DNA from: Beroe ovata
Taxonomy: Eukaryota > Ctenophora > Nuda > Beroida > Beroidae
NCBI GenBank assembly: GCA_946803715.1
Contig: CAMPET010000069.1
Coordinates: 53,988-90,210 of the forward strand
Direction: 5' to 3'
Length of the DNA stretch: 36,223 nucleotides
Made by a program: the position numbers and the translations under genes. The notes beneath the pieces were generated by a model that was not told the DNA's origin, did no database searches, and saw nothing but the letters and a program-made list of their open reading frames with translations. Within the stretch, counting starts at the first letter, position 1; each line of letters starts with the position of its first letter. Below, in pieces: positions 1 to 10,674 of the stretch.

Positions 1-22
1 CGACAATGCAATAAAACAAAGT

Positions 23-66
23 TTATTTAGCAGGATTGACGAAGACTTTGGAGTTAACTTTCTCTC
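23..66 (-). CDS. possible last coding exon of a minus-strand gene (partial)
   Basis: On the minus strand a CAG acceptor (plus positions 67-69) is followed by a 14-codon open stretch ending in TAA at 25-23; the tail reads roughly GEKVNSKVFVNPAK. An AATAAA signal overlaps the stop (27-22), and a second one (AATAAAA) lies on the plus strand at 10-16. The shape is that of a short terminal exon with a very short 3' UTR. I do not recognise the protein. The rest of the gene would lie in introns and exons further right on this strand, and I found no convincing upstream exon, so this is weak. Confidence 0.22.
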
Positions 67-217
67 CTGTGGGATGGGTAATGGTGGTTTGACTTTAAAA
101 CACTATAAAAGAGCCTGATGATTCCTGGAGGATGAACCGCAGAAGACTAGAGAATAGAGATTGTGATTAGCAAATTTATATCATATTGGTTTACTCGCCT
201 GATTCAATCGCCTACTC

Positions 218-223
218 TTTCTT

Positions 224-270
<47 letters not shown>

Positions 271-271
271 C
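218..271. repeat. TC/CA microsatellite
   Basis: A CT-rich run passes into a CA dinucleotide repeat with one interruption (aaa). It produces a spurious minus-strand reading frame ending in Cys-Val repeats. Confidence 0.9.
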
Positions 272-768
272 GATCCAAAGTTATTAATGAACGGTGACAT
301 CACTCTATACATCGACCTCAATATATAATAGAACGGGGTTAAAAGTGTTATATGAATCATGCTGTAGACATGAAAATAACTTATACCTACTGTTCGATGC
401 TTTGATTCACAATGAACTATAAAAGCTAGGACGTAGTAACGAAGGAATAGAAGATAATGCTTCAAGCAATTAAAACAGACAGCGATAAACAACCAGAGAC
501 ATTCACCAATTTAGGACCGGTTATTCATTGAGTTAGGAATGAATTCGATGATAGCAAAGCTCAAAATGAACGATACCTATCAAGTGTTAAAGCATGTTTT
601 GGTACATTTTCGAGTCTAATCTCATTCGTTCATGAATTGTGTCAGAGATGTCACACAAGAATGTGAGGGGGAATTTCAATCTCAAGACAACCTTGGGAAC
701 GTATCCGAACTTCCTGTATTATAAGGGGTTACATCACTCATGATATATGGAATTAGACAACTGTCAAT

Positions 769-769
<1 letters not shown>

Positions 770-806
<37 letters not shown>
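770..806. repeat. AC microsatellite
   Basis: An uninterrupted AC dinucleotide repeat of about 18 units. Confidence 0.9.
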
Positions 807-808
<2 letters not shown>

Positions 809-2663
809 ATGTGACTTCATGATATATTCGGCCAATGACCTTTTGAGGAATTGACAGTGTTGAAGCTTAGTGGACGCGCGATTCAAGGATGTAATACAGG
901 CACTCGAATCAAAATCGATACCATCTTTTGGCATTCCAAGATAATGATTTTTGAGTTTTTGCTCTTGATCTATTCAATTAGGTAATTTAAAGTTCATTTT
1001 TGCGAAATTAACGTGGCTATAATTATAGTGCACACTCCATCGTACACTATAGTGTACATTACTTATGATTTAAACAGCTAATCACTATCATAGGCCTATA
1101 CCCGGAAAACAGAAGACATACAGAAGATACACACACACTCACACACACGCACACATGCACAGTGCACACACACTGGGAAGCTTGGCTATACAATGACGTC
1201 AGCCGCATAGTTAGTAACAGAATTTACTTGACATCACTCTTATACCATTGGTCTGGAAGCATTGCATATTTTATGGAAAATATAAATTTTACTAAAAATT
1301 TTTTCCACCCAGCCTGGCCGCGAAGCGGCCTAAAAAGGCATAAGGTGGTTAGGAANACAGAATCGTCGGCAGTTTGGTCCCAGTTTCTGTCAGTTGTTCA
1401 TTAAAACAAGGGAACAAGGCTAAGGTGATAGCTTAGTCTAATGGATAGTTTCATTCTTTGGCAACTATGAATGAGATATTGTTATTTGATGAGTGTTACT
1501 ATTTCTATTGAATGTGTAACGAAGCGATAGTAGGAACGATGTATTGAATGTAGTGATCTTCTACCTTTTTATCTTTTCTTTTTCTCAAGAACTCGAATGA
1601 TAAGCAGCAAATGAAAAAGGTTTGTTTGTGGCCACTGGCTACCAGTATATGTATGAATATGGCGGCTGGTTCTATTAATAGTAACAAGTGTGCTCAGAGT
1701 GTATCAGATGTAATAGAAGATGTCGTGACACCATGATATTACAGACCTTTGGAACTGTTGGAGTACCGCAATCCAACTTGGTCAAGAATCATCATATATT
1801 TAGTGGCAATGTCTCTAGCTAGGTAGAATGATAATGAACCTATTATCCCAATAGGTTGTGTTAGCCGTATCATGTCATTTGATGTCAACAGCCAATATAG
1901 GTGATCTAACTCAAGGATTTAAGTCACACTAAATCGAAATGTCACACTATAAATGGATATTGGATAGGTATAACTCCTTGTCTGGAAATGAATGATCGAG
2001 CATTGATGATATAGAATATACTAACTATCAACCATTGTATAGCCAAAAATAGAACAAATCGAGGCACCCTTTCATGGCAGACTTTGTGTTTATGGAGTCT
2101 TTAGTCCCACACACACACACACGAACACATCCCATGTTAAATTGTCTAAATGGACTGAATGTGAGAACACGTCATATCATCAGTTTCTATTCGGTGAAAT
2201 TGCTGTCGCGTTTCGTCACATTGTGCTTCTTAGAAATATCAAATCGCAGTTCTTTTCCAAGTAATGACTCTTTGGTTTTTTCGATATATGTAATGAAAAA
2301 ATCATCGCAGTCATGTCTACTTTGATCTAATTAACAATGAGTTCGTACAGTCGGTTTGGTACGTTTTGGTAAGTTGGACCGGGCGTGGTCAGAACATCAC
2401 TAACGGCTCCATAATCCATTCATGATTAAAATTGGCACTCACTCATACGCACGCCTGCCAACACACCAATCTATAGTAGTATCATCTCATATCGATCCCC
2501 TTTTTAACCTCTCCCTCATGTTTACCAGAGTTCAGCCCACTCCGATCCCTTGTTCCCATATTAACCCCTCTTACCCCCAACTCCAGATACCCACAACTTT
2601 ACCCCTCTATTTTCTAACCCCACCCCCTTTATCCTCTCTAACCCCATGCCCTCTATTTGACAG

Positions 2664-4958
2664 TCCGACCGGTTGTACGTTTTGGGGTAAACGAACGTGG
2701 TCCCGAAAGAAGCGAGTGCTTTGGCAGATGGGGACACTAGTCGGTGCACCATTCGGCATATGTCTGCTCAGTGCGGTAGCACTTCCGGCAATATTCATCG
2801 CAGTCCCAGCCTACGTCGGTCGACGTGTGAGTATGATCACGTGTCCATTGCATCACCTGTCCATTACATAACACGTTATACATAACACGTTATACATAAC
2901 ACGTTATTCATCACACGTTATTCATCATACGTTATAAATCATACGTTATGCATCATACGTCATGCATCACACGGTATATATATTAAGCAAGCCTCACTTC
3001 GTTTTATCAAACCTCACTGGTTATTAAGCATATACCTCATTTTGGTTTATGATATGCATGGTAAATTCGATTAGCATGCCCTATCAAATTGCCCCCTGAT
3101 TTTTGCTGTCTAATTCTCCTGTAGGTGCTAATGGTTTATGTTTACTGCTGTAAATTTTGTGGTTATAAGAGTAGTGAGTGGTATACGGTCGATTTCGCTG
3201 TGTATTTACAACAATGTGCAGACGCCCTTTTAAATTCTGACCACTTTAAGTATAAATCAACCAGTCGGCGTTTATTGCAACACCCACACACTTCGTGTAT
3301 AATAGATTACTGGAAACTGGGCGGTTCCTATTGGTTCTTTTAGTGATCGTTGACGTCTCAAGCTGATCACTTTTAATCGACTGATCAATTTTAAATCGAC
3401 TGTCAAGAAATAATTACCTGAAGTTTCGGCGCTACCATTTCTCGATAAACTTCATAGTTCATACTTCGACTTGCTGATGTAAGAACAAACACCTGTGTGA
3501 TGAAGAGTTGTGTATACATTTCGTATCGAACTCTGTCGACATACGCTAAATTTAATCGATAAACAATTGGAAAGCTTAAAACCTAGTCGTCCGCGTGCTA
3601 TCACTAGTTTTGCTCTAGAAATTGTGAAGAAACTTTTGATTGATTATGTGCACATTGATTGCGCGTGATGCGCGCGCGCACATTTATTTATATCGGTACA
3701 CAGATCGCATTCGCATTCATGAACACTTGAAGATAAATTTGGTGAAATTAACCTACTCATGGCTGAATTTTGCATTAAGTTTCCTCCCCAGACTATTATA
3801 AACATTCTATTTCAGTTGAATGTGGCATGGCGAAGAAGGCACGCCTCAACCACGAAACGTGTAGTTATAGTAACGTGCGGGGTCGCCCTAGCATCGGTGT
3901 GCTCTCCCGTCATTGCTGCCGTGTCTGTGTCAGTCGGTAAGTGAGCCGGATCATATGTGATAGCAAACGTTAGAATTTTACAAGTCTGGCTTCGTGAGCA
4001 GCTTGATAATTGAGAAGTACCAAAACAAAAGCTAAGGCTAACTCTACCTATCGTTAAGCAGGTTATTTTTAGGAAATTACCGAATTTCCCACCCCCCACT
4101 CACGAATGATGTTGACCCGGTCGTAAAATTTCAGGAGTTCCGCTGATGGTGGCCTTTGTTTACACCGTGGTACCATTCCTCATATGTAGAGGCGAGAGTT
4201 GCTTCGGGAATACTGACGGTACGTCAAAGTAAAATTAAATCTATGAACTTTGACATCTATATTCTTCGTGTGTGTATGTTCTTTGATGTGCAATATGGCA
4301 TAAACATTTATACCTTTTATAACTGTTATAAGTACTTGTGCCATACTCCATCACAAAATGAATATTTTCAAAGAGTATATGGCTGTTTGTCTAGACAGCC
4401 GGGTCCTTTTAGTAGAGCTAGATTATCATTGTGTCTCGTAACTCATTTATGGGGGAGAGAGAGAGACTTTCTGTATAAGTATTGTGTTGTGCTAGGGTAC
4501 TCAATGCATGACGTACCGAAATACTCTATTACAACGAAATCAATCAAGGTTCAGGGTCATTATATCGAAGTCGACCAAAATATAAATACCATTATATTTC
4601 AGGTGTTCAGCTACCAAACACGATGGCCGACCTCAACGAGCAACTACAGGGGCTACAAAACCAACTTAACGAACACTTTAACGACAAACAATCGTCGGAA
4701 ACGACCCGCAAAGCGGAAACCCTCAATCCGTCCGAAAACCCGGAACAAGCCGTGTCCGGTACGGCGGAGGAGAGCGGTGAACTTGAAGCCGCGGCTGTGG
4801 ACAATGTCTCGGAATCGGAATCGACATCGTCGTCGTATTCCGAGTTTTCGTGCGGGTCGTGTGCGGAGAACATGGCGTATCTGTTGAGTATGGAGCAGTC
4901 AGATGGTTCTGAGGGGGGCGGTACCGAACTGGGCGATAGTCAGAGTAGTGCAGAATAG
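2664..4958 (+). CDS. RNF19-type E3 ubiquitin ligase, C-terminal membrane half (5' partial)
   Basis: Four exons (2664-2826, 3816-3936, 4135-4218, 4603-4958) join in frame with GT-AG introns into about 240 residues ending at TAG 4956-4958. The first begins PTGCTFWGK followed by WSRKK, the signature that follows RING2 in RNF19A/B (Dorfin). Next come two hydrophobic segments (in exon 1, and across exons 2-3 around [10 protein letters not shown] and [18 protein letters not shown]), as in the family's two C-terminal transmembrane helices. The last exon encodes a polar, Ser/Glu-rich cytosolic tail with a short predicted coil, much shorter than the vertebrate tail. RNF19 proteins are ER-anchored RBR ubiquitin ligases. 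The RBR domain, with its catalytic cysteine, is not in the window. The 5' part therefore lies left of the window, is missing from the assembly, or is genuinely absent. Family identity is sure; completeness is not. Confidence 0.88.
2868..2979. repeat. 14-bp tandem repeat, 8 units
   Basis: Eight head-to-tail units of a 14-mer (first unit ataacacgttatac), drifting toward the right end. It lies in the first visible RNF19-like intron, 41 nt after the splice donor at 2827. Each unit centres on the near-palindrome ACACGTTAT/ATACGTTAT. Confidence 0.9.
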
Positions 4959-6091
4959 CAGTGCCCAGGGAGGGTTGCTTACTCGTTGTATATGAGGGGA
5001 TGTGTAGTGAATATAGTTGTTATTATGCTTGTTGTTGTTGTTGTTGTTGTTTGAATATAGTTGTCATAAGTGTAAGCAGTAATGAAGTTTGTCGGAACCT
5101 TCCTGAACGTGGCAATTCAAATGGTCGGGGAGGGGACTTTTACAATTACATTTATAGAAGGAACTGTCAGCGCAAAATCGATAGTATAGGATAGAATTGG
5201 AATTGGACGGGTCCTTAAAATGTAAATTTAAGAAAATAATTTTCATTTTGCCTGTTGCCTTCTTCATGAGCGCAGTACCGCCATATTATCTTTGGAAATG
5301 TTTTACAGGCAATTAATATATTTGCAATGGAGTTTGTTAGCTACCGTGTAACAAAACCATACCTTTTCCCGTTTGCTTAGATTAATTTTGCTGCTCGTTT
5401 CAGCTTGAATCTTTTCTCATCATTTCGAATATCAAAATCGATCCTTTTTGTTTTTCGTTACAGATTTAGAACAAGTTGCAACTATATTTTCCTTGTTGTG
5501 TTGGAGATTCGGTAATTTCGTTTTCGATCTCTGCGGTATCTGGGCATTTCCGTTCTGAGTGATTAATTGTAACTGTGAGCAGAAACGTACGTGCGCGCGC
5601 AGACCACGTGCGATCGAATTGCGCGCGTTATGGAACTTCCCAGATGCCTTCGGAATGTTTGATTCAGTGTTTGTAACTTCTGTTCTGCTGGCTTAGGAAA
5701 ATTGAGACAAACTTGTAGTTGTTTTAAGTTTAACTTTGAAGAACTTGAATTTGAATATTGAATAAACGCACAATGATGTGAGCTGAAAGTTTAAAAATGA
5801 CTTACTCTAATATTTAGATCATTTACAAACCTAGGTTGAATTTGATTTAAAAGCACCAAGGTATCACTTAGTTTTCTTTACTTAACGTATAATATTATCT
5901 TGTCGCAGGAACCCACAAGTACAACAAGTGTTAGAAAAAGAGATTGTTTTGGTACTCACCATTAAAATGAATAATTTATACGATGTTAATTAATTTTGAA
6001 TAAAATTTCAATTGATATGACAAACAGTGCGTTGTTTTCTTCCGAATTCGATATATCTTGTTAACAGTATGCCGCATGAGCACCAAGTACC
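4959..6091 (+). other. 3' UTR and downstream DNA of the RNF19-like gene
   Basis: No coding exon is supported. It holds a GTT triplet run near 5030-5050, a CGCG-rich patch near 5586-5630 and two poly(A) signals (5761-5766 and 5999-6004). The RNF19-like transcript probably ends near 5780 or 6020. Confidence 0.55.
5761..5766 (+). terminator. poly(A) signal AATAAA
   Basis: First canonical AATAAA on the plus strand downstream of the RNF19-like stop (about 800 nt after it). A second one follows at 5999-6004. Confidence 0.5.
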
Positions 6092-6216
6092 AAAGTAGAA
6101 TTGTAGCCTGTAGGAGTGTAGGATTTCACCCTACCCTTTGCTGGCGGGATTTTATCCCTGGCGGAATGACAATTGCGCGGCGCCGAAGGTAGGGTAAAAT
6201 CCTACAAAAGTAGAAT
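6092..6216. mobile_element. MITE-like hairpin with flanking direct repeat
   Basis: Arms gtaggatttcaccctacc (6118-6135) and ggtagggtaaaatcctac (6188-6205) are inverted copies with one mismatch. The whole is flanked by the direct repeat aaagtagaat at 6092-6101 and 6207-6216, which looks like a target-site duplication. About 105 bp lies between the flanks, too small to encode anything. The left arm starts 16 bp inside its flank, so the exact boundary is uncertain. Confidence 0.5.
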
Positions 6217-6923
6217 GGATTGGTCGTCTCCCAAAGCATCAAACTCAAAGTGAAGGAATCTGCAGAGCGCCGTAACACTGAACAAGGTCAATGTTCGAAT
6301 TTACGCCCAGCTTCGCATAATCACTCTTGCTGGCAGCTGGAGTGATACTGACAGTTTGACTCCATGTATGACTGTCACTACGACAGTACGACATGGAAAT
6401 GGCGAACTGATCAGTAACTTTTATCAGACACCAGTGTGAATAGCCACCGGGTGCCGCGCGGTCCCATGACGTCACCCCACTCAGCGTGTAGCAGTAGCAG
6501 CGAGATCAGTCGATATCCGGAGATACGCACATTCCTTGATGTCACAGAGTGACACTTTCTTCTGTAACGACTGGATATACCTGCCGCATATTGATCATCA
6601 GTAGGAATTACATCGCCCTGATGACTGACAGCTTTCAATCAATCACTATCAGTCAGTATAACATCGGTATAAACATTGAAATAGTGCATACAATGATGCC
6701 ATGACTTGAGTCAATGAGTCATGTCCAAGTCACACTTGTGATTGACCTAAACTATGAATGTGACGAATGACATACCTGTCCCTTGCTCTGGGCATGGGTT
6801 TGGTGGCTACACACGCAGGAACCATGAAGCCACTACACTCCTGTGATTTCATTCTGCTCCTCCGGGCGGCTATGCCGACAATAGACGCCGTTGACGCCTG
6901 CCAAGTAGAGGAAGATGAGGATA
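6217..6923. other. spacer, possibly holding further exons of the coiled-coil gene
   Basis: Short minus-strand open stretches exist here (for example around 6590-6640, followed by a GTATATC donor-like site), but no exon chain could be confirmed. If the last exon of the neighbouring gene is mis-called, its real 3' exons may be here. Confidence 0.3.
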
Positions 6924-8279
6924 CTACATTGATTTCATCGTTACCAATCCCATGGTTAGGTAGGAGGTTACCATGGAACATGGTACATGCCATGAAATAC
7001 CATGGTCCATGGTATTACATGACATGTAACTCTCGATTGCATTGCAATATCGCGGACATTGGACAAGTAGTTTGACAGAGTTGGGGCAAGCTGAAGCAGT
7101 AACCTCGTGTGAGTTGAGAGGGTTGGTTGCCATGGTAGCGGCTGGTGTCAACTCATCAGCCTCGCAACGAGGCAGTGTCACTTTGATCTTCTTCCATGAG
7201 GAGGTGGCTGATGCTCGTTCACTTGTCGTCCTGAAAAAGTGAAAAACTTCACGTTTGACGTTAAAATTATGCGCCTTACCTGTATAACTGGTAGAAACCC
7301 TAAAAGTCTTGAGCGTAAAGTAGAAAATCGATCTCGGTAAAGTAAAACAATTCTTGACAGTTTCAAGCCTCAAGGATTGAGTTAAGACTCTACAGTTAGA
7401 CAAAATAAGACTCCCCAGAGCTGGAGAGTCTCTACTCACTGTTTCGGCCTGGTGTCAAGTCCACCTCTTCTCGAAAAGACATCGTTCCGATGGTGGTCAG
7501 GGGTTTTGACAGCTAGTTTCCCGGGGGCAGTCTTAGGCAGGAGTTTGTGCCGGGGAATGCCCTGGATCGGCGGCAGAGTGGCGTCACTGTCGTACACCGA
7601 ACTGAAATTGAGTAAGTTTGAGTAAGCTTCGCTAAGTCAGCCAAGAGAGTGAAGCAGACAAGAAGTGTCGGAGCATGGCATGAACTTGAACTTGAAGATT
7701 GAATGGGTAATCAAAATCAAATGACTATCTAAATCTTATTCTTAATACGCAGCGTCCTTCAATCGATTCCAAACCATCTGGTGGTGATGATCGGAAAAAA
7801 TGTGATTTTGTGCCACACCTGAAGCTGAACTTCTTGAGAATTCTCTCGAAGCTTCTTTTCATAACGGCATCCCGTCTGTGACATATCTGTTTGATCCTCT
7901 GGAGAAGACAGACAGTTTCCTGGTGTTGCAGCTGGTGCTGGATCTGAAAATAAATAAATCGTGTCAATGTGAATGACAAAAAGTTGGGGGAAATTATAAT
8001 TAACTTGTTGTCAGCGATTGTGAACGGTGTCAGTGGTGTCAAGCAGTATGAGTAAGTTGAAGTTTCACTCTGTTGGTGTCCGTGTCACTTATTCATACTG
8101 TCAATTTCACTGTAAGTGTAACGGTCAATGTCACCACACACCATCTCGAGTCTGAAGACCTCCTCCAAACATCGGGTCTCCCTGCTCAGTTCATTCTCAC
8201 AGATCCTCTTGATCTGGTTGAGCTGCTTCCCAAACTGCTTGTCAGCCTGTTGTATCCGGGCTGTTTTACCTATCGGCAT
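6924..8279 (-). CDS. unrecognised coiled-coil protein, 4 exons
   Basis: Exons 8142-8279, 7819-7943, 7440-7601 and 6924-7230 join in frame (phases 0, 2, 2) to 243 residues. The start is the ATG at 8279, reading MPIGKTARIQQADKQF; an upstream in-frame ATG at 8315 falls inside a minisatellite, so I prefer the inner one. Residues 1-90 are highly charged and helical with a coiled-coil character (RIQQADKQFGKQLNQIKRIC and a long Lys/Arg/Glu continuation). Then comes a conserved-looking block LPPIQGIPRHKLLPKTAPG, and a low-complexity tail. The layout is faintly reminiscent of CCDC190-like coiled-coil proteins, but I would not assign it. The last exon contains repeated CATGG palindromes and may be mis-terminated. 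Exons 1-3 are well supported by splice sites; function is unknown. Confidence 0.6.
6997..7015. repeat. near-perfect palindrome
   Basis: ataccatggtccatggtat reads almost the same on both strands. It sits in a cluster of CCATGG/CATGG motifs (6970-7022) within the putative last exon of the coiled-coil gene. Confidence 0.8.
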
Positions 8280-8313
8280 GGTTTGGTGCGCAAAACTTCC
8301 TGGGAATGGTCTC

Positions 8314-8393
8314 ATTGGTTACCATGACGATTGGTAACCATGACGATTGGTTACCATTACGATTGGTTACCATTACGATTGGTAGCCATGATG
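8314..8393. repeat. 16-bp minisatellite, 5 units
   Basis: Five tandem copies of attggttaccatgacg with few changes. It lies 35 bp upstream of the chosen start of the coiled-coil gene, so it could be in its 5' UTR or promoter. Confidence 0.92.
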
Positions 8394-10668
8394 AGGAGAG
8401 CATATGGTTCGAATTGATGATTTCAAATCAACAACAATGTTGATGATTTGAACACGATCATCCCAATGTTAATGATTGGACCATAACAGCTGACATGATT
8501 GATCCATGACATCTGAAGATTGATGCGGCATTTACGAATGCAATAACAACAGAATGAGAAAGTGTGTCAAGCATACGAGTCAAGCACAACCCCCTCCTTA
8601 TCTAAGTCAATCACTTTACCCCCATGTTAGTCGCAAAAAACGAGCAGTCGCAATGTCATAATCATATATTGTGTCCCCTGAGATGCTGATATATTATTCA
8701 CTTTAACTTAAACTTAAAGCATTGATCAAGTATTATGACAACGCGGCACACTCGAATAAAACACATATAATGACGATGAAGAAGGTGTTCCAATATATCA
8801 TGCCTTTGATCAAACTCGGGCTGCTCTCTTTCTCGCTATAGCGCTCTTTGTGGCAGTGCGTTGTCAAGCAAATTAGCTCATGTTCATAGCACATGAGAGT
8901 AGTGGTGGTACGCGGCGAAGAAAATGTAAGGAGGGACATATGCGTGCTCGCTTTGAACAATGAACTTGATAGATTGTCATTTTCTATCGGAGTAAGCCGT
9001 GAATATGTGATTGTCAGAACATGTGTTTACATAGTCAGGGAGATGGGGGGTATGTCGTTTTAATTAATCATCATTGTGGTATGTAGAAGCGAGTGAACAA
9101 TGGGGATTAAGCGTGGAGCTGGTACTTTACGACTAAGTCTGAAACATATGTTAAATATTTTAAATCATTTGATTTCGATGCATGAAATGAGCAGAACATT
9201 TACAATTTACTGACACACACACATACGCATAACTGAGGGCAAGCGTATCAAAAAATGATCAACTCCATAACATCTATAATACGTGATGAAATTGTGGAAA
9301 TTAACATCTCGTGTAAAAACATGATCATGAAGAAAATCATCATCAACTTTGAGGTCCGGAACAAAAAACAAGATCAGCAGAATTTCGTGATATGTTAGCT
9401 CCTCAAAATATGTTAAACTCTACGTATATAACCACAAAGGAGTTCACGGCGCACATTGTTCATAATGCCATTTCAACGCCAAGTTTTACTCGTCTACTAA
9501 TATTTAAACACGCACAGTTTAAAACAGTGTTCCTCTAGATTGGTACATTTGTATCAAAGTGGAATAAGCTCGAGACATACGTCTTAAAGATGTCGCCACA
9601 ATGCCACGCATATATGAAATCAAGATGCGAGTTAAGTGTTCTTACTTTGAGATTAAGTTAGCGACAATTCATTTTCACACATTCATCGAACTTATACTCC
9701 TTTGAGTAGAGACTTTTTATCATCTTTAACAAAAAATGTTAATTCCGTTTCATTTTACGACAATGCAATTTCCATGTCTTCCTACTTGGTGCAAGGCACG
9801 CAAGGTATGACAAATCGAAAGATAAAGAGGGTAGCATTCTTACAATTCTTACTTTTCTCTTGAAACTCTCTTTTGCTTCACAAATATTTCCTTTGCTCCT
9901 TTGAGAAATTGAAATAATTCAACAATTAGCAAGACAGCTCCATTTCTCTCAATATCATAAAACAGCCACCACAACATCAATAATATTACAAAGAAGTGAT
10001 TTAAAAATCAACATAATAAGTTATAATGAATGTGACTTAATTAAAAACATTTTCAAAGATTTGCTGATTGGTAATATTCTTTTTCAAAGAAAAATCTCGT
10101 CCAAGTAGTTAGTTTTCTTAGGATACCACAACAAAGCTTGTCTATTGCTGTTTATTATCAGCATCAAAGGAAGACAAATCAAAATAACTGCCATTTTTAA
10201 AACAAACACTTCAAAAGGTGACAAATAGATTTTCACATCAAATAGATTTTCACGTCAAGTTACATCATTCTTACCATATAAGCTGAATGTTTCCTCAACC
10301 TTTCAGAAGCACTTTCCATAAACAAGCTTCAAACAATAATTTGCGACAAAGTATCATGATTAAAGCGACCTAAGTCGGTTACAAAACTTGGGTTAATCTG
10401 TATTTAATTTCCATCATAGAAAATACCATGGATGAGTGCTCAAGTTATTGGTGATAAATTGATTGTTCAAATTTACATACATCAAAAACGAGATTCGAAA
10501 AATCAAATCATCAAATCACCGCAATCAACGTTCAACATTGCAATATCATGAAGACCAACATCAACAGTCTTAAGTTTCACACTTATAACGACACACGAAA
10601 ATAACTCTGAATCCTATAATTAGTTCGTCAGTTGCATAATTGGTTTTACCGCACTGATTCAGCTTCTT
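8394..10668. other. 2.3-kb AT-rich spacer downstream of the syntaxin gene
   Basis: No open frame with recognisable coding character on either strand. It probably holds the syntaxin 3' UTR (minus strand) and the upstream region of the coiled-coil gene. A reverse AATAAA (TTTATT) is present near 10150. Confidence 0.6.
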
Positions 10669-10674
10669 TTTATT
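10669..10674 (-). terminator. AATAAA overlapping the syntaxin stop codon
   Basis: The minus strand reads AGCAAATAAAAAG, so the AATAAA hexamer overlaps the TAA stop. Use of this signal would leave a 3' UTR of only about 10-30 nt. Other downstream signals exist (near 10150). Confidence 0.4.

Larger units (their letters stand above)
72..2663. other. non-coding stretch left of the RNF19 exons
   Basis: About 2.6 kb with no exon that I can support. It holds AC microsatellites (about 218-271, 770-806, 1126-1172, 2109-2125) and a single N at 1356. It is either intergenic DNA or a long intron of the RNF19-like gene. I looked for the cysteine-rich RING, IBR and RING2 exons that should precede the exon at 2664 and saw none. 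Confidence 0.6.

Noticed and set aside
232-492. 86-codon minus-strand frame ending in Cys-Val repeats
   Set aside because: Driven by the CA microsatellite; no family resemblance.
1689-1740. Cys-rich plus-strand reading (VCSECIRCNRRC) as a possible RBR exon of the RNF19-like gene
   Set aside because: Spacing does not match RING or IBR cysteine patterns and there is no acceptor with a pyrimidine tract.
2422-2663. N-terminal extension of the first RNF19-like exon to an ATG at 2422
   Set aside because: Low-complexity Pro/Leu/Ser sequence ending at a pyrimidine tract plus CAG acceptor; family similarity begins only after 2664.
4156-4887. 243-codon plus-strand frame across RNF19-like exons 3-4
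   Set aside because: It reads through a clear intron and uses a different frame from the conserved protein; its Arg-rich end is the antisense-like frame of the acidic tail.
6767-7075. 102-codon plus-strand frame opposite the coiled-coil gene's last exon
   Set aside because: No recognisable features; the opposite strand has the spliceable frame. Retained only as a reason for caution about the last exon.
8403-8415. ggttcgaatt resembling a tRNA B box
   Set aside because: No cloverleaf, A box or acceptor stem around it.
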